Source: Alphaproteobacteria bacterium (GTDB lineage: Bacteria > Pseudomonadota > Alphaproteobacteria > Sphingomonadales > Sphingomonadaceae). From it: DNA of 22,198 nt. The notes under the pieces were generated by a model. The model made no database searches. It was not told where the DNA came from and saw only the letters and a program-made list of their open reading frames with translations. Location: the NCBI GenBank assembly GCA_018828205.1, contig JAHJWA010000354.1, positions 1 through 22,198 on the forward strand. Reading direction: 5' to 3'. Each line of letters starts with the position of its first letter. Positions within the stretch are counted from its first letter, which is position 1. Position numbers and translations under genes: made by a program. Positions 5,993 to 12,775 of the stretch are shown one piece after another.

Positions 5993-7822
5993 ATGCTCCT
6001 GGCTCCCCTCGAACGGCCGGCCTATGCCGACGTCCGCCGCGAAGCGCGCAGCCTGTACTGGCGCGGCTATGGCGAGACCGACATCGCCGACGAGCTCGAG
6101 CGCCTCGGGATCCGCAACGAGCAGGGCAGGCCGATCCCGCGTGCGACGATCGCCAGCTGGGCCAAGCGCGAAAAGTGGAAAGAGGCACCGCCGCTTCGCG
6201 CCGCCGAGGAATCGGTCCTCGTGCGCTACCAGATGCTGGTCGCGAAAGAGGACAAGAGCGGGAAGGACTTCAAGGAGATCGACCTGCTCGGCCGGCAGAT
6301 CGAGCGGTTCGAACGCTGCCGCAAATATCGCGACAGCGGCAATGAGGCGGATCTCAACCCGAAGGTCGGCAACCGCAACGCCGGGCCCAAGAAGGCCAAG
6401 CGCAAGAACCAGATCACCGCCGAACACGCCGCGATCCTGCGCGAGAAGTTCGAGGAAGAGAACTTCGGCTATCAGGCGACCTGGTGGGCGGCATCGGGCG
6501 AGCGCACCCGCTTCATCCTCAAGAGCCGCCAGATCGGCGCGACCTGGTACTTCGCGCGCGAGGCGCTGATCGATGCGCTCGAGACAGGGCGCAACCAGAT
6601 CTTCCTGTCCGCCTCGCGACGCCAGGCGGAGATCTTCCGCACCTACATCGTCGAGTTCGTCTACAAGTGGACCGGGGTCGAGCTGGCGGGTGAGCACCTG
6701 CTGATCGACCGCGGCGAGGACGAGGACGGCGTGCCGCTCGAGCGGCCGAAGCTGTTCTTCCTCGGGGCGAACTTCCGCACCGCCCAGGGTGAGCACGGCA
6801 ATTTCTACTACGACGAGTGCTTCTGGGCGCAGGACTTCGAGCGGATCGACGAGGTCGCCAGCGGCATGGCGAGCCAGAAGCGGTACCGCGAGACCTATTT
6901 CTCGACACCGAGCACCACCAGTCACGGCGCCTACAAGAAATGGTCGGGCGAGTGGTTCAACGAAGGCCGGCCCAAGACCGACTGGACGAAGATCGACGCC
7001 TATACGCCCGAGCAGCTGCGGGTCGGTGTCCACTGCGGAGACGGGATCTGGCGCCAGCGGGTGACGATCGAGGACGCGGCCGCCGGCGGTTGCGAACTGT
7101 TCGATATCGCCGAGCTCAAGCGCCGCAAGGCGCCCGATGTCTATTCGAACCTCTATCTGTGCGAATTCGTCGACGAGACCGCGTCCGCCTTCCCGATGCG
7201 CGACATGAACCGCTGCCGGGTCGACAGCTTCGCCTGGAAGGACTTCGCGCCGTTCGGGCTGCGCCCATTCGGCGATGGCGAGGTGGCGATCGGCTACGAT
7301 CCGCAAGAGAGCGCGCAGGGCGACGACGCGGCGCTGGTGGTGATGGCGCTGCCGATCAAGCAAGGCGGCAAGTATCGCGTGCTGGAGAAGCTGCGGCTGC
7401 GCGGCGACTTCGCGGTGCAGGCCGAGGCAATCTTCGACGCGATGGATCGCTATAACGTCGTCGATATCGGTCTCGATACGACTGGCGTCGGCGCCGCGGT
7501 GCTGCAGCTGGTCAAGAAGCGCTTCCCGCTCGTGCGCGCGATCCAGTATTCGGCGCAGCTCAAATACCTGATGGTCATGAAGGCGAAGAACGTCATTCGC
7601 GCCGGCCGGCTCGAATACGATGCCGGCGACAACGACATCACCGCCAGCTTCCTGTCGATCCGGCCGAAGCTGACCAAGAGCGAACGGCAGCTGACATTCG
7701 TCGCCTCACGCAGCGATGCGACCGGTCATGCCGATGTCGCCTGGGCGATCATGCACGTGCTTTTCAACGAGCAGCTCGATGGCAAGCTCGGCGGCGCGAA
7801 ATCCTCGATGGAGATATTCTGA
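5993..7822 (+). CDS. P: P2 gpP-like terminase large subunit
   Basis: About 609 residues from ATG 5993; an in-frame GTG at 5972 is possible (P2 gpP is 590). The N-terminus holds a helix-turn-helix-like segment (RSLYWRGYGETDIADEL...PRATIASWAKREKW). GKDFKEIDLLGRQIERFER and GNEADLNPKVGNRN are close P2 matches. The packaging ATPase shows a Walker A-like KSRQIGATW (177-185) and Walker B FYYDE with Asp274/Glu275. The C-terminal nuclease begins near IGYDPQE (Asp436) and includes IGLDTTGVGAAV and GHADVAWAIMHVLFNE. It packages DNA into the prohead together with gpM. The stop overlaps the Q start (TGATG). Transcription diverges from O. Confidence 0.95.
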   Translation: MLLAPLERPAYADVRREARSLYWRGYGETDIADELERLGIRNEQGRPIPRATIASWAKREKWKEAPPLRAAEESVLVRYQMLVAKEDKSGKDFKEIDLLGRQIERFERCRKYRDSGNEADLNPKVGNRNAGPKKAKRKNQITAEHAAILREKFEEENFGYQATWWAASGERTRFILKSRQIGATWYFAREALIDALETGRNQIFLSASRRQAEIFRTYIVEFVYKWTGVELAGEHLLIDRGEDEDGVPLERPKLFFLGANFRTAQGEHGNFYYDECFWAQDFERIDEVASGMASQKRYRETYFSTPSTTSHGAYKKWSGEWFNEGRPKTDWTKIDAYTPEQLRVGVHCGDGIWRQRVTIEDAAAGGCELFDIAELKRRKAPDVYSNLYLCEFVDETASAFPMRDMNRCRVDSFAWKDFAPFGLRPFGDGEVAIGYDPQESAQGDDAALVVMALPIKQGGKYRVLEKLRLRGDFAVQAEAIFDAMDRYNVVDIGLDTTGVGAAVLQLVKKRFPLVRAIQYSAQLKYLMVMKAKNVIRAGRLEYDAGDNDITASFLSIRPKLTKSERQLTFVASRSDATGHADVAWAIMHVLFNEQLDGKLGGAKSSMEIF

Positions 7823-8877
7823 TGCAAAATACCGAAGCGCCCGAGCAGCGAAGCGACAGTGCCGGCGAGATCGCGACGATCGACCAGGACGGTGCGGGCA
7901 ATATTACGGCGTTCTCGTTCGGCGAGCCGGAGCCGGTGCTCGATCGCGCCGGCATGCTCGGCTATATCGAGAGCGTCACCAACGGGCGCTGGTACGTCCC
8001 GCCAGTGTCGCAATGCGGGCTGGCCAAGGCGTTCGACATCCCCGGGCCACATGCCAGCTGCATCCGTCTCAAGGTCAATCTGCTTGCCAAGCACTTCATC
8101 CCGTCGCGCTGGCTCGATCGCGCGACGTTCCGGAAGTGGGCGCTCGACTTCCTGTCGCTGGGGAATGGCTATCTCGAGCAGCGCGACAATCTGGGCGGTC
8201 GGCCGCTGCGGCTCGAGCATATCCTCGGGCGCTTCGCGCGCCGCGGGGTCGACGAGGGGCGCTATTTCTTCGTGCCTGGGTGGAAGCAGGAGCACGAATT
8301 CGAGGCGGATCACGTGTTCCACCTGTTGCAGGAGCATCCTTCGCATGAGATCTACGGCGTGCCCGAATATTTTGGGGCGCTGCAGGCGGGGCTGCTCGGC
8401 GAGGCGGCGGTGCTGTTCCGCCGGCGCTATTTCCTCAACGGCGCGCATGCGGGGTTCATTTTCTATGCCGCTGGCGCCGCGATGTCGAACGAGGATGCCG
8501 ACAAGATGCGCGAGCAGCTGCGCCAGGCGAAGGGACCGGGCAATTTCCGCAACCTCTTCCTGCACGCGCCCGCCGGCAGGGAAAAGGACATCCAGATCAT
8601 CCCGATCGGCGAGGTGACGGCCAAGGACGAATTCGTGAACGTAAACCGCGTGAGCCGCGACCAGATGCTCGCCGCGCACCGCGTGCCGCCGCAGCTGCTG
8701 GGGATCATCCCCGACAACAATGGCGGCTTCGGCGATGCGCGGACCGCGCTCGACATTTTCATGTTGAACGAGATCGAGCCGCTGATGGCACGGCTCGAGG
8801 AGCTCAACGACTGGCTCGGTCTGCCGGCAGTGGGCTTCACGCCCTACGAACCGAAAGGAGCGGCCACGGCCGCCTAG
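7822..8877 (+). CDS. Q: P2 gpQ-like portal protein
   Basis: A 351-residue protein of the P2 portal family (P2 gpQ is 344). Recognisable blocks are FSFGEPEPVLDR near the N-terminus, YVPPVSQCGLAKAF, FLSLGNGYLEQRDN, and EVTAKDEFVNVNRVSRDQML followed by AAHRVPPQLLGIIPDNNGGF. The last blocks are nearly diagnostic. The portal forms the dodecameric ring at one capsid vertex through which DNA is pumped and to which the connector binds. It is translationally coupled to P and ends the rightward late unit. Confidence 0.95.
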   Translation: MQNTEAPEQRSDSAGEIATIDQDGAGNITAFSFGEPEPVLDRAGMLGYIESVTNGRWYVPPVSQCGLAKAFDIPGPHASCIRLKVNLLAKHFIPSRWLDRATFRKWALDFLSLGNGYLEQRDNLGGRPLRLEHILGRFARRGVDEGRYFFVPGWKQEHEFEADHVFHLLQEHPSHEIYGVPEYFGALQAGLLGEAAVLFRRRYFLNGAHAGFIFYAAGAAMSNEDADKMREQLRQAKGPGNFRNLFLHAPAGREKDIQIIPIGEVTAKDEFVNVNRVSRDQMLAAHRVPPQLLGIIPDNNGGFGDARTALDIFMLNEIEPLMARLEELNDWLGLPAVGFTPYEPKGAATAA

Positions 8878-9032
8878 CCGCACGATCGCCTCCCCCGCGG
8901 CGTCAAAAGGCGGGGGGCAGGGCGCGCCAACGCCCATGCCCGACGAACTGAGCTCGTCATGTCCCAATCGGTCCCGCCTTGGGGCCATCCCGCCTGCCGA
9001 CTCGGCAGCGGAACAAATATGGAACATGTTAT
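8878..9032. other. Gap between portal and methylase genes; candidate cos/control region
   Basis: This 155-bp stretch follows Q, the position of cos in P2. It contains a G/C stem (TCCCCCGC near 8892-8899 against GCGGGGGG near 8911-8918), a GACGA/TCGTC dyad (8942-8946 and 8954-8958), and a 7-bp-arm palindrome CTGCCGA-C-TCGGCAG (8994-9008). There is also an AACATGTT palindrome at 9023-9030 just before the methylase ATG. None of the motifs can be matched to P2 cos by eye, so cos is only a positional hypothesis. The dyads nearest the methylase could be operators. Confidence 0.35.
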
Positions 9033-9854
9033 ATGAAGTCGACTCTGAAACTGCCACTGGAGCCTGTTGCTCCGGTGCGACCCGCCGCGGCCTATATCGG
9101 CGGCAAGCGCATGCTGGCCAAGCGCCTGGTCGCGCTGATCAACGAAACTCCGCACGCCTGCTATGCCGAGGTGTTCGTCGGCATGGGCGGCGTGTTCTTC
9201 CGCCGCACCAACCGCCCTAAGGTCGAGGTGATCAACGACTGGTCGGAAGACGTCTCGACCTTCTTCCGCGTGCTGCAGCACCATTATGTGGCCTTTCTGG
9301 AGATGCTGCGCTTCCAGATTACGAGCCGGGCGAACTTCGAGAAGCTGACCCGGCAGGATCCGTCGACGTTAACCGACCTGCAGCGATCGGCGCGGTTCCT
9401 GTATCTGCAGAAGCTCGCCTTCGGCGGGAAGGTGGACGGTCGAAATTTCGGGGTCCGATACGATGCGCCGGCGAGTTTCGATGTGACAAAGCTGCAGCCG
9501 TTACTCGAGGCGATCCACGAGCGCCTGGCACCGGTTGCGATCGAGCGTATGCCTTGGAGCGACTTCATCCGCCGCTACGATCGGCCGGGAACTCTGTTCT
9601 ACCTCGATCCGCCCTATTACGGCAGCGAGGACGATTACGGCGCCGAATTGTTCGATCGCACCCAGTTCGAGCTGATGGCCGAGCAGCTGCGCGGGCTCCG
9701 CGGGCGGTTCATCCTCTCGATCAACAATCATCCCGAAGTGCGGCGGATCTTTGCCGGCTTCGACTTCCGCGAGGAGGACGTCCGCTACACGCTGGCGGGC
9801 AATGACAACGGCAAGATCGCCGGCGAGCTGATCATCACTGGCGGGGCAGCTTAA
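9033..9854 (+). CDS. D12-class DNA adenine-N6 methyltransferase (Dam-like)
   Basis: A 273-residue protein from ATG 9033 (MKSTLKLPLEPVAP). Motif order is that of the Dam/D12 class: YIGGKRMLAKRL (21-32), the AdoMet motif EVFVGMGGVFF (46-56), VINDWSED (66-73), and the catalytic motif IV LDPPYYG (191-197) with Asp-Pro-Pro-Tyr. Such enzymes transfer a methyl group from AdoMet to adenine N6, often in GATC; the actual target cannot be read from the sequence. No restriction endonuclease is adjacent, so it is an orphan methylase, perhaps protecting phage DNA or modulating its expression. It is convergent with the ROK kinase, and the shared end holds a long inverted repeat. Confidence 0.9.
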   Translation: MKSTLKLPLEPVAPVRPAAAYIGGKRMLAKRLVALINETPHACYAEVFVGMGGVFFRRTNRPKVEVINDWSEDVSTFFRVLQHHYVAFLEMLRFQITSRANFEKLTRQDPSTLTDLQRSARFLYLQKLAFGGKVDGRNFGVRYDAPASFDVTKLQPLLEAIHERLAPVAIERMPWSDFIRRYDRPGTLFYLDPPYYGSEDDYGAELFDRTQFELMAEQLRGLRGRFILSINNHPEVRRIFAGFDFREEDVRYTLAGNDNGKIAGELIITGGAA

Positions 9855-9867
9855 CGCCCATGGTTCG

Positions 9868-9907
9868 GTGGACTAGTTCGCGCCTTGCAGCGGCAGGACT
9901 AGTCCAC
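9868..9907. terminator. Inverted repeat between convergent methylase and kinase genes
   Basis: GTGGACTAGT (9868-9877) and ACTAGTCCAC (9898-9907) are perfect 10-bp inverted repeats with a 20-base spacer. The kinase stop codon lies inside the right arm (TAG at 9901-9899). The position at the ends of two converging genes suggests a bidirectional transcript-end structure, but neither side has a T-run. It could also be a scar at the edge of the kinase cargo insertion. Confidence 0.4.
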
Positions 9908-10777
9908 TCGATCAACTGCCTGGCGCGCGATGATCAATGCGCCTTCCAGTCCTGCATGTGCAAGCTGCGGTGCCACTAGGAAGTCCGCGCCCTGCGCGGC
10001 AGCGCCGACACCATATCCCCCCAGCGCCCGCGCCATCTTTTCCTTGGCGGCATCGCGCAATCCCGGAACCCCAAGGACGCCGCCGCCTGCAACTATCCGG
10101 TGGGGTGACCAAGCAAGAACAATGGTGGCAAACAATTGTCCCAGATAGTCCGCAACGGCAGCAAACGCCTCTGGCACATCCTCCAGATCCCTTCCCGCCA
10201 GCCGTGCCTGCACTGCCGGCCCTGCGGCCATGCCTTCGGCGCAGCTGGCGTGGAAAGGGCAGGTGCTTGGGGCGGCATCGCTCGAGACCTTTAGAACCGG
10301 AACGTGGCCCATTTCTGGATGCAAAGCTCCGGTTAGGGTCCGCCCGGTTCTGGCAAGTCCCGCACCGATCCCGGTGCCGATCGTGACATAGGCGAGGCTG
10401 GGACAGCCTTTGCCTGCCCCGGTCTGCTGCTCGGCCAGCGCCGCCGCGTTGACGTCGGTGTCGACTTCAACGGCAACGCCCAGCCTCGAAGAGAGTGCGA
10501 GGCGCAGATTTGCCCCGGTCCAACCGGGTTTGGGCGTGGCCAAGACTTCGCCGTAATTGATCGCCGCCGGGTTGACGACAATAGGACCGAAGGCTGCGAT
10601 TCCCGCGCCCGCAACTGGGGCGGGCGAGCGCGCGGCGAAATCGCACAACACGTCCGCTGCCTCCTGCGGCGAAGTTGTCGGCCAGCGATCCTCCAGAAGC
10701 ACCTTGTCGCCCTGCACAATGCGGGCAAGAATTTTCGTGCCGCCCGTCTCTATCCCCAACCAGCACTGCCCTTGCAT
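9899..10777 (-). CDS. ROK-family sugar kinase, probable fructokinase, as prophage cargo
   Basis: A 292-residue protein. The N-terminal phosphate-binding motif GIETGGTK (8-15) is typical of ROK kinases. TDVNAAALAE (107-116) contains the expected catalytic Asp108, and IGTGIGAGL (133-141) is the second phosphate loop. HPEMGH (153-158) with CPFHASC (Cys173, His176, Cys179) forms the ROK zinc site; the CPFH...C spacing and EMGH context point to the bacterial fructokinase subgroup, which would phosphorylate fructose to fructose-6-phosphate with ATP. AGGGAGAA precedes the ATG. It lies alone on the minus strand between a phage methylase and small accessory genes, with no transporter or sugar regulator nearby. 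No defect is visible. Substrate is inferred; mannose or glucose analogues are possible. Confidence 0.88.
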   Translation of the reverse strand: MQGQCWLGIETGGTKILARIVQGDKVLLEDRWPTTSPQEAADVLCDFAARSPAPVAGAGIAAFGPIVVNPAAINYGEVLATPKPGWTGANLRLALSSRLGVAVEVDTDVNAAALAEQQTGAGKGCPSLAYVTIGTGIGAGLARTGRTLTGALHPEMGHVPVLKVSSDAAPSTCPFHASCAEGMAAGPAVQARLAGRDLEDVPEAFAAVADYLGQLFATIVLAWSPHRIVAGGGVLGVPGLRDAAKEKMARALGGYGVGAAAQGADFLVAPQLAHAGLEGALIIARQAVDRVD

Positions 10778-11056
10778 TCAGCTTCTCCCTTAGTGCCCCA
10801 CCATCGGTCGAAACCCTTTGCGGGAAATAGATTGAACTGCCGGCATCTCATTCCGCGCACAAGCTGTGAACTGAGCGGCCTTCAATCCGGATCCCCAATC
10901 CATTCAGCCTGGCTCGATCGTTCCTGAACGGATAGCTGCCACCTCAACCCCGCGCGCCGCGCTTGCCCCCGCGCCTCGCCCGCATGCTTTTGGTGTCGAT
11001 TTTGACGCAGTTGGTCGGGGCCTGGCGGTCGGGCCTCACGGCGGCGATCTGAGGGA
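10778..11056. other. Gap between zinc-ribbon gene and kinase
   Basis: A 279-bp stretch with no convincing gene. On the minus strand it has a good ribosome binding site for the kinase but no clear -35/-10 pair. Short minus-strand frames pass through 10882-11094 but lack start signals. It may hold the kinase promoter and remains of a lost gene. Confidence 0.4.
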
Positions 11057-11407
11057 TCAGGCGGCTCGGGCCGATGGTGCAATTTGTTGCACAAACTGAC
11101 CTAATGAGGCTCGGCCGGTACCGGCCCCTGGGCCGGATGGGGGCGGAGGCTCAAGATCGGCGGCGGTAAGGCCGTTGAGATCGAGCGGATTTTCGATCTT
11201 GGAGACCATAGTCAGCAGCTCGGCCGAGAGATTTGGCGCCGCGATGAAGTAGGCGCGGCCGCGGCAAAGTGTGCGGCGGCAGGTGCAGTGCTGGTCCAGC
11301 AAGCTGTATTCACCGCCCCGGGCTTTTCGGATGCCGATGAGATCGACATCAAAAAAGTCGCGGCAGGCAGAGCACCCGACGCGGACGACGATGCTGTTCT
11401 GGATCAT
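11057..11407 (-). CDS. Cysteine-rich zinc-ribbon-like small protein
   Basis: About 116 residues from ATG 11407; a GTG at 11455 would add 16 residues. The N-terminal half holds VGCSACRDFFDVDL (C-x2-C) and, 25 residues later, HCTCRRTLCRGRAYFIAA (C-x-C-x4-C), enough ligands for one zinc-binding ribbon. The C-terminal half is low-complexity and proline/glycine-rich (EPPPPSGPGAGTGRASLGQF), probably disordered. The second cluster loosely recalls the C-x4-C of the P2 Ogr/Delta activators, but the protein is longer and otherwise unlike them, so I do not call it Ogr. A regulatory or nucleic-acid-binding role is plausible but unproven. Repeated operator-like sequences lie just upstream (11462-11513). 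Confidence 0.6.
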   Translation of the reverse strand: MIQNSIVVRVGCSACRDFFDVDLIGIRKARGGEYSLLDQHCTCRRTLCRGRAYFIAAPNLSAELLTMVSKIENPLDLNGLTAADLEPPPPSGPGAGTGRASLGQFVQQIAPSARAA

Positions 11408-11461
11408 CCCCTCGACGGTCCGAAACGCAACTGGCCAGATCCTGCTTGATCCCACGCGCCG

Positions 11462-11513
11462 AACCTAGCTCGTAAGAACAAAGAGCGAAAGATATAACCT
11501 AGCTCTTACGTAC
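11462..11513. promoter_or_regulatory. Paired 18-bp imperfect direct repeats upstream of the zinc-ribbon gene
   Basis: AACCTAGCTCGTAAGAAC (11462-11479) and AACCTAGCTCTTACGTAC (11496-11513) agree at 15 of 18 positions, with starts 34 bp apart. In addition CGTAAGA (11471-11477) and TCTTACG (11504-11510) are inverted with respect to each other. A-T-rich GATATAA between them contains a possible minus-strand -10 (TTATAT). The layout looks like a pair of regulator sites flanking the promoter of the leftward zinc-ribbon gene. Confidence 0.5.
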
Positions 11514-11654
11514 CTTGGCGCAGGCGGTATGGAGCTTTGATTTTGCCGGTCGAGGTGATTTACGCCGAACAGCGCGACGACACCCAGCGGCCGAGGAAAG
11601 CGCGAGGACTTCCCTATTGAATTTCGACAGATTGAGGCCCCTGCAGCTTGTCTT

Positions 11655-11846
11655 TTAGATCTGATCGAAAGTTTGGTCTGGCTGATCCTTTGATCGGCTC
11701 GGGTGACTGGCGCGGAGTCGACGCTCCATCTCTTTTTGACGATTGTACTTACGCGCTCGAGTATTGCGGCGAGCGTGGAGGCCCAGGACCAAATAGGCCA
11801 ACACCGTCAAAGCCAAAATGAGATAGGCTAACAATTCGCGGTCCAT
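11655..11846 (-). CDS. Single-pass small membrane protein of unknown function
   Basis: A 63-residue ORF with ATG 11846 preceded by GGGGGGAC at Shine-Dalgarno distance. The N-terminus MDRELLAYLILALTVLAYLV is a strong membrane helix, followed by a highly basic cytoplasmic-type tail (HARRNTRARKYNRQKEMERRL) and a polar end. Charge distribution suggests N-terminus out and tail in the cytoplasm. I do not recognise a family. A small inner-membrane protein in a prophage accessory locus could act in superinfection exclusion or host membrane modulation; that is speculation. Base composition is more A/T-rich than the structural genes. Confidence 0.5.
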   Translation of the reverse strand: MDRELLAYLILALTVLAYLVLGLHARRNTRARKYNRQKEMERRLRASHPSRSKDQPDQTFDQI

Positions 11847-12138
11847 AAAAGTCCCCCCGAAAGGCATGCCATAGCGCACCTGCGAGATAAAAATAGGATA
11901 GAATGGCCAACCTTATCGCACTGCAGCAGATATGGCTCTGACCGCACGAGGTGGCGCATTCCCGCACTAAGTTAGGAGCCCCTTGGCAACGAACGCGTAT
12001 CGCGGGAAACACTTCAATTTGCGCGCTGCTACTGATAGCCGCCGGGAGCTGTTCGATCGGTGGGGCGCGATGCTCGAGGTTTGAACATTGGGCAAGGTCA
12101 GTTGACCGGCCTGAGCTTTTAGACCAGCTGCCTCCCAA
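11847..12138. other. Divergent control region, about 290 bp
   Basis: It lies between the leftward membrane-protein gene and the rightward pair of small genes. Composition is less G+C-rich than the structural genes. A long minus-strand frame crosses it but is unlikely to be coding because it overlaps the better-supported membrane peptide out of frame. No clear operator repeats or RNA gene are visible. It probably holds promoters for both directions. Confidence 0.4.
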
Positions 12139-12354
12139 ATGACCTCTCTTCCCACCAATCAGAGCGTTGCCCAGGGGCTTGAGCGTATCGCGGCTCGCCT
12201 GGACAGCGAAGACGGCTTGGAGGTCATTTACGCAAAGGGCTCCCGCAGTATTGCGAAGATACTCGAGAACGCACCTGATGCGGACAGGGAGGACCCTGCC
12301 GATCTGGTCCTATTCACCGGGCTCGCGCACTCGATCTTGAACCAACATGAGTAG
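12139..12354 (+). CDS. Small acidic protein of unknown function
   Basis: A 71-residue protein (MTSLPTNQSVAQGLERIAAR...AKGSRSIAKILENAPDADRE...). It is soluble, acidic and probably mostly helical, with no recognised domain. The ATG lacks a strong ribosome binding site. Its stop overlaps the start of the next gene by 8 bases, so the two are probably co-translated. Both end before a strong plus-strand terminator at 12751-12775. An antitoxin- or regulator-like role could be guessed from size and pairing, but nothing in the sequence proves it. Confidence 0.5.
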   Translation: MTSLPTNQSVAQGLERIAARLDSEDGLEVIYAKGSRSIAKILENAPDADREDPADLVLFTGLAHSILNQHE

Positions 12355-12568
12355 CGCTTCCGACCCAGTTCTCAACGCGCGAATGACTGCGCGGACGCTT
12401 TCGGAATTCGCGCGGCGAATTCGTGGGGATGATCCACAGTCCGTCCGTCTCCGGCTCGCGCTCAATGGCCTGTCCAAAGCGCTGGCGACCTGTTCCGACG
12501 TTCCGTCGATCGACCAGAGCATCGCCATCCTCGAGCTGGTAGTTGCGGAACTCGAACGCACCTCCTGA
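12347..12568 (+). CDS. Small helical protein of unknown function, overlapping the previous gene
   Basis: A 73-residue protein (MSSASDPVLNARMTARTLSE...RLRLALNGLSKALATC...). It is predicted by eye to be all-helical and soluble: TARTLSEFARRIR, VRLRLALNGLSKAL and SIDQSIAILELVVAELER are three amphipathic stretches. The start ATG lies within the end of the preceding gene (ATGAGTAG overlap). No family is recognised. The tight overlap suggests a two-gene functional unit with the 71-residue protein. Confidence 0.5.
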   Translation: MSSASDPVLNARMTARTLSEFARRIRGDDPQSVRLRLALNGLSKALATCSDVPSIDQSIAILELVVAELERTS

Positions 12569-12633
12569 GGCTGCGCCTAACAACCCATCGGCTTCCTCAA
12601 ACCACGATGACGGGCGATTGGCATCGTTCTTGC

Positions 12634-12695
12634 GCTTGGCCCCACGCCAAGCATGGGCGGCGGCGCAGCCGCCGACCTCCGGCAGTCCGGAAGGT
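12634..12695. other. Tandem hairpins, possible structured RNA or 3' UTR
   Basis: Three adjacent stem-loops follow the small gene pair. GCTTGGC/GCCAAGC (12634-12640/12646-12652) has a 5-base loop. GGCGGC/GCCGCC (12656-12661/12668-12673) has a 6-base loop. ACCTCCGG/CCGGAAGGT (12675-12682/12687-12695) has a 4-base loop and one bulged A. A terminator hairpin follows about 55 bases later (12751-12775). They could form a structured 3' UTR or a small RNA ending at that terminator. G/C-rich DNA gives some hairpins by chance, so support is moderate. Confidence 0.35.
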
Positions 12696-12750
12696 GGTTG
12701 GTTTCCTGTTTCGAGCCTCAGATCATCCCGGGGCCTATCGAGAATGACGG

Positions 12751-12775
12751 GTGAGACCGCCTAAAGCGGTCTCAC
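12751..12775 (+). terminator. Intrinsic terminator between converging transcripts
   Basis: GTGAGACCGC (12751-12760) and GCGGTCTCAC (12766-12775) make a perfect 10-bp stem with a CTAAA loop, followed on the plus strand by TCTTTCT. It should stop rightward transcripts of the small gene pair. The stop codon of the leftward winged-helix gene lies within the right arm (12774-12772), so the hairpin also forms at the end of that mRNA, although without a T-run on that side. Confidence 0.8.

Noticed and set aside
5981..7363. Long minus-strand frame opposite the large terminase
   Set aside because: It is a shadow frame. The plus-strand protein has all terminase motifs.
10944..11039. A 31-residue basic minus-strand frame from GTG (ends SMRARRGGKRGARG)
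   Set aside because: There is no ribosome binding site and only a GTG start. The arginine/glycine-rich end can arise from G/C-rich DNA, so it is not supported as a gene without homologues.
10882..11094. Minus-strand 70-residue frame below the zinc-ribbon gene
   Set aside because: It overlaps the zinc-ribbon 3' end, its composition is charged and low-quality, and no start signal is seen. It is probably a chance frame.
11749..12138. Minus-strand 129-residue frame in the divergent region
   Set aside because: It overlaps the better-supported membrane peptide out of frame, has a mixed composition and no recognisable features.
12576..12600. GCCTAACAAC resembling the start of an integron attC site
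   Set aside because: No matching GTTRRRY partner was found downstream, and there is no integron integrase or cassette array.
12543..12764. Plus-strand 73-residue frame over the hairpin array
   Set aside because: It overlaps the end of the previous gene and runs through the stem-loops into the terminator. The protein is low-complexity and unconvincing.
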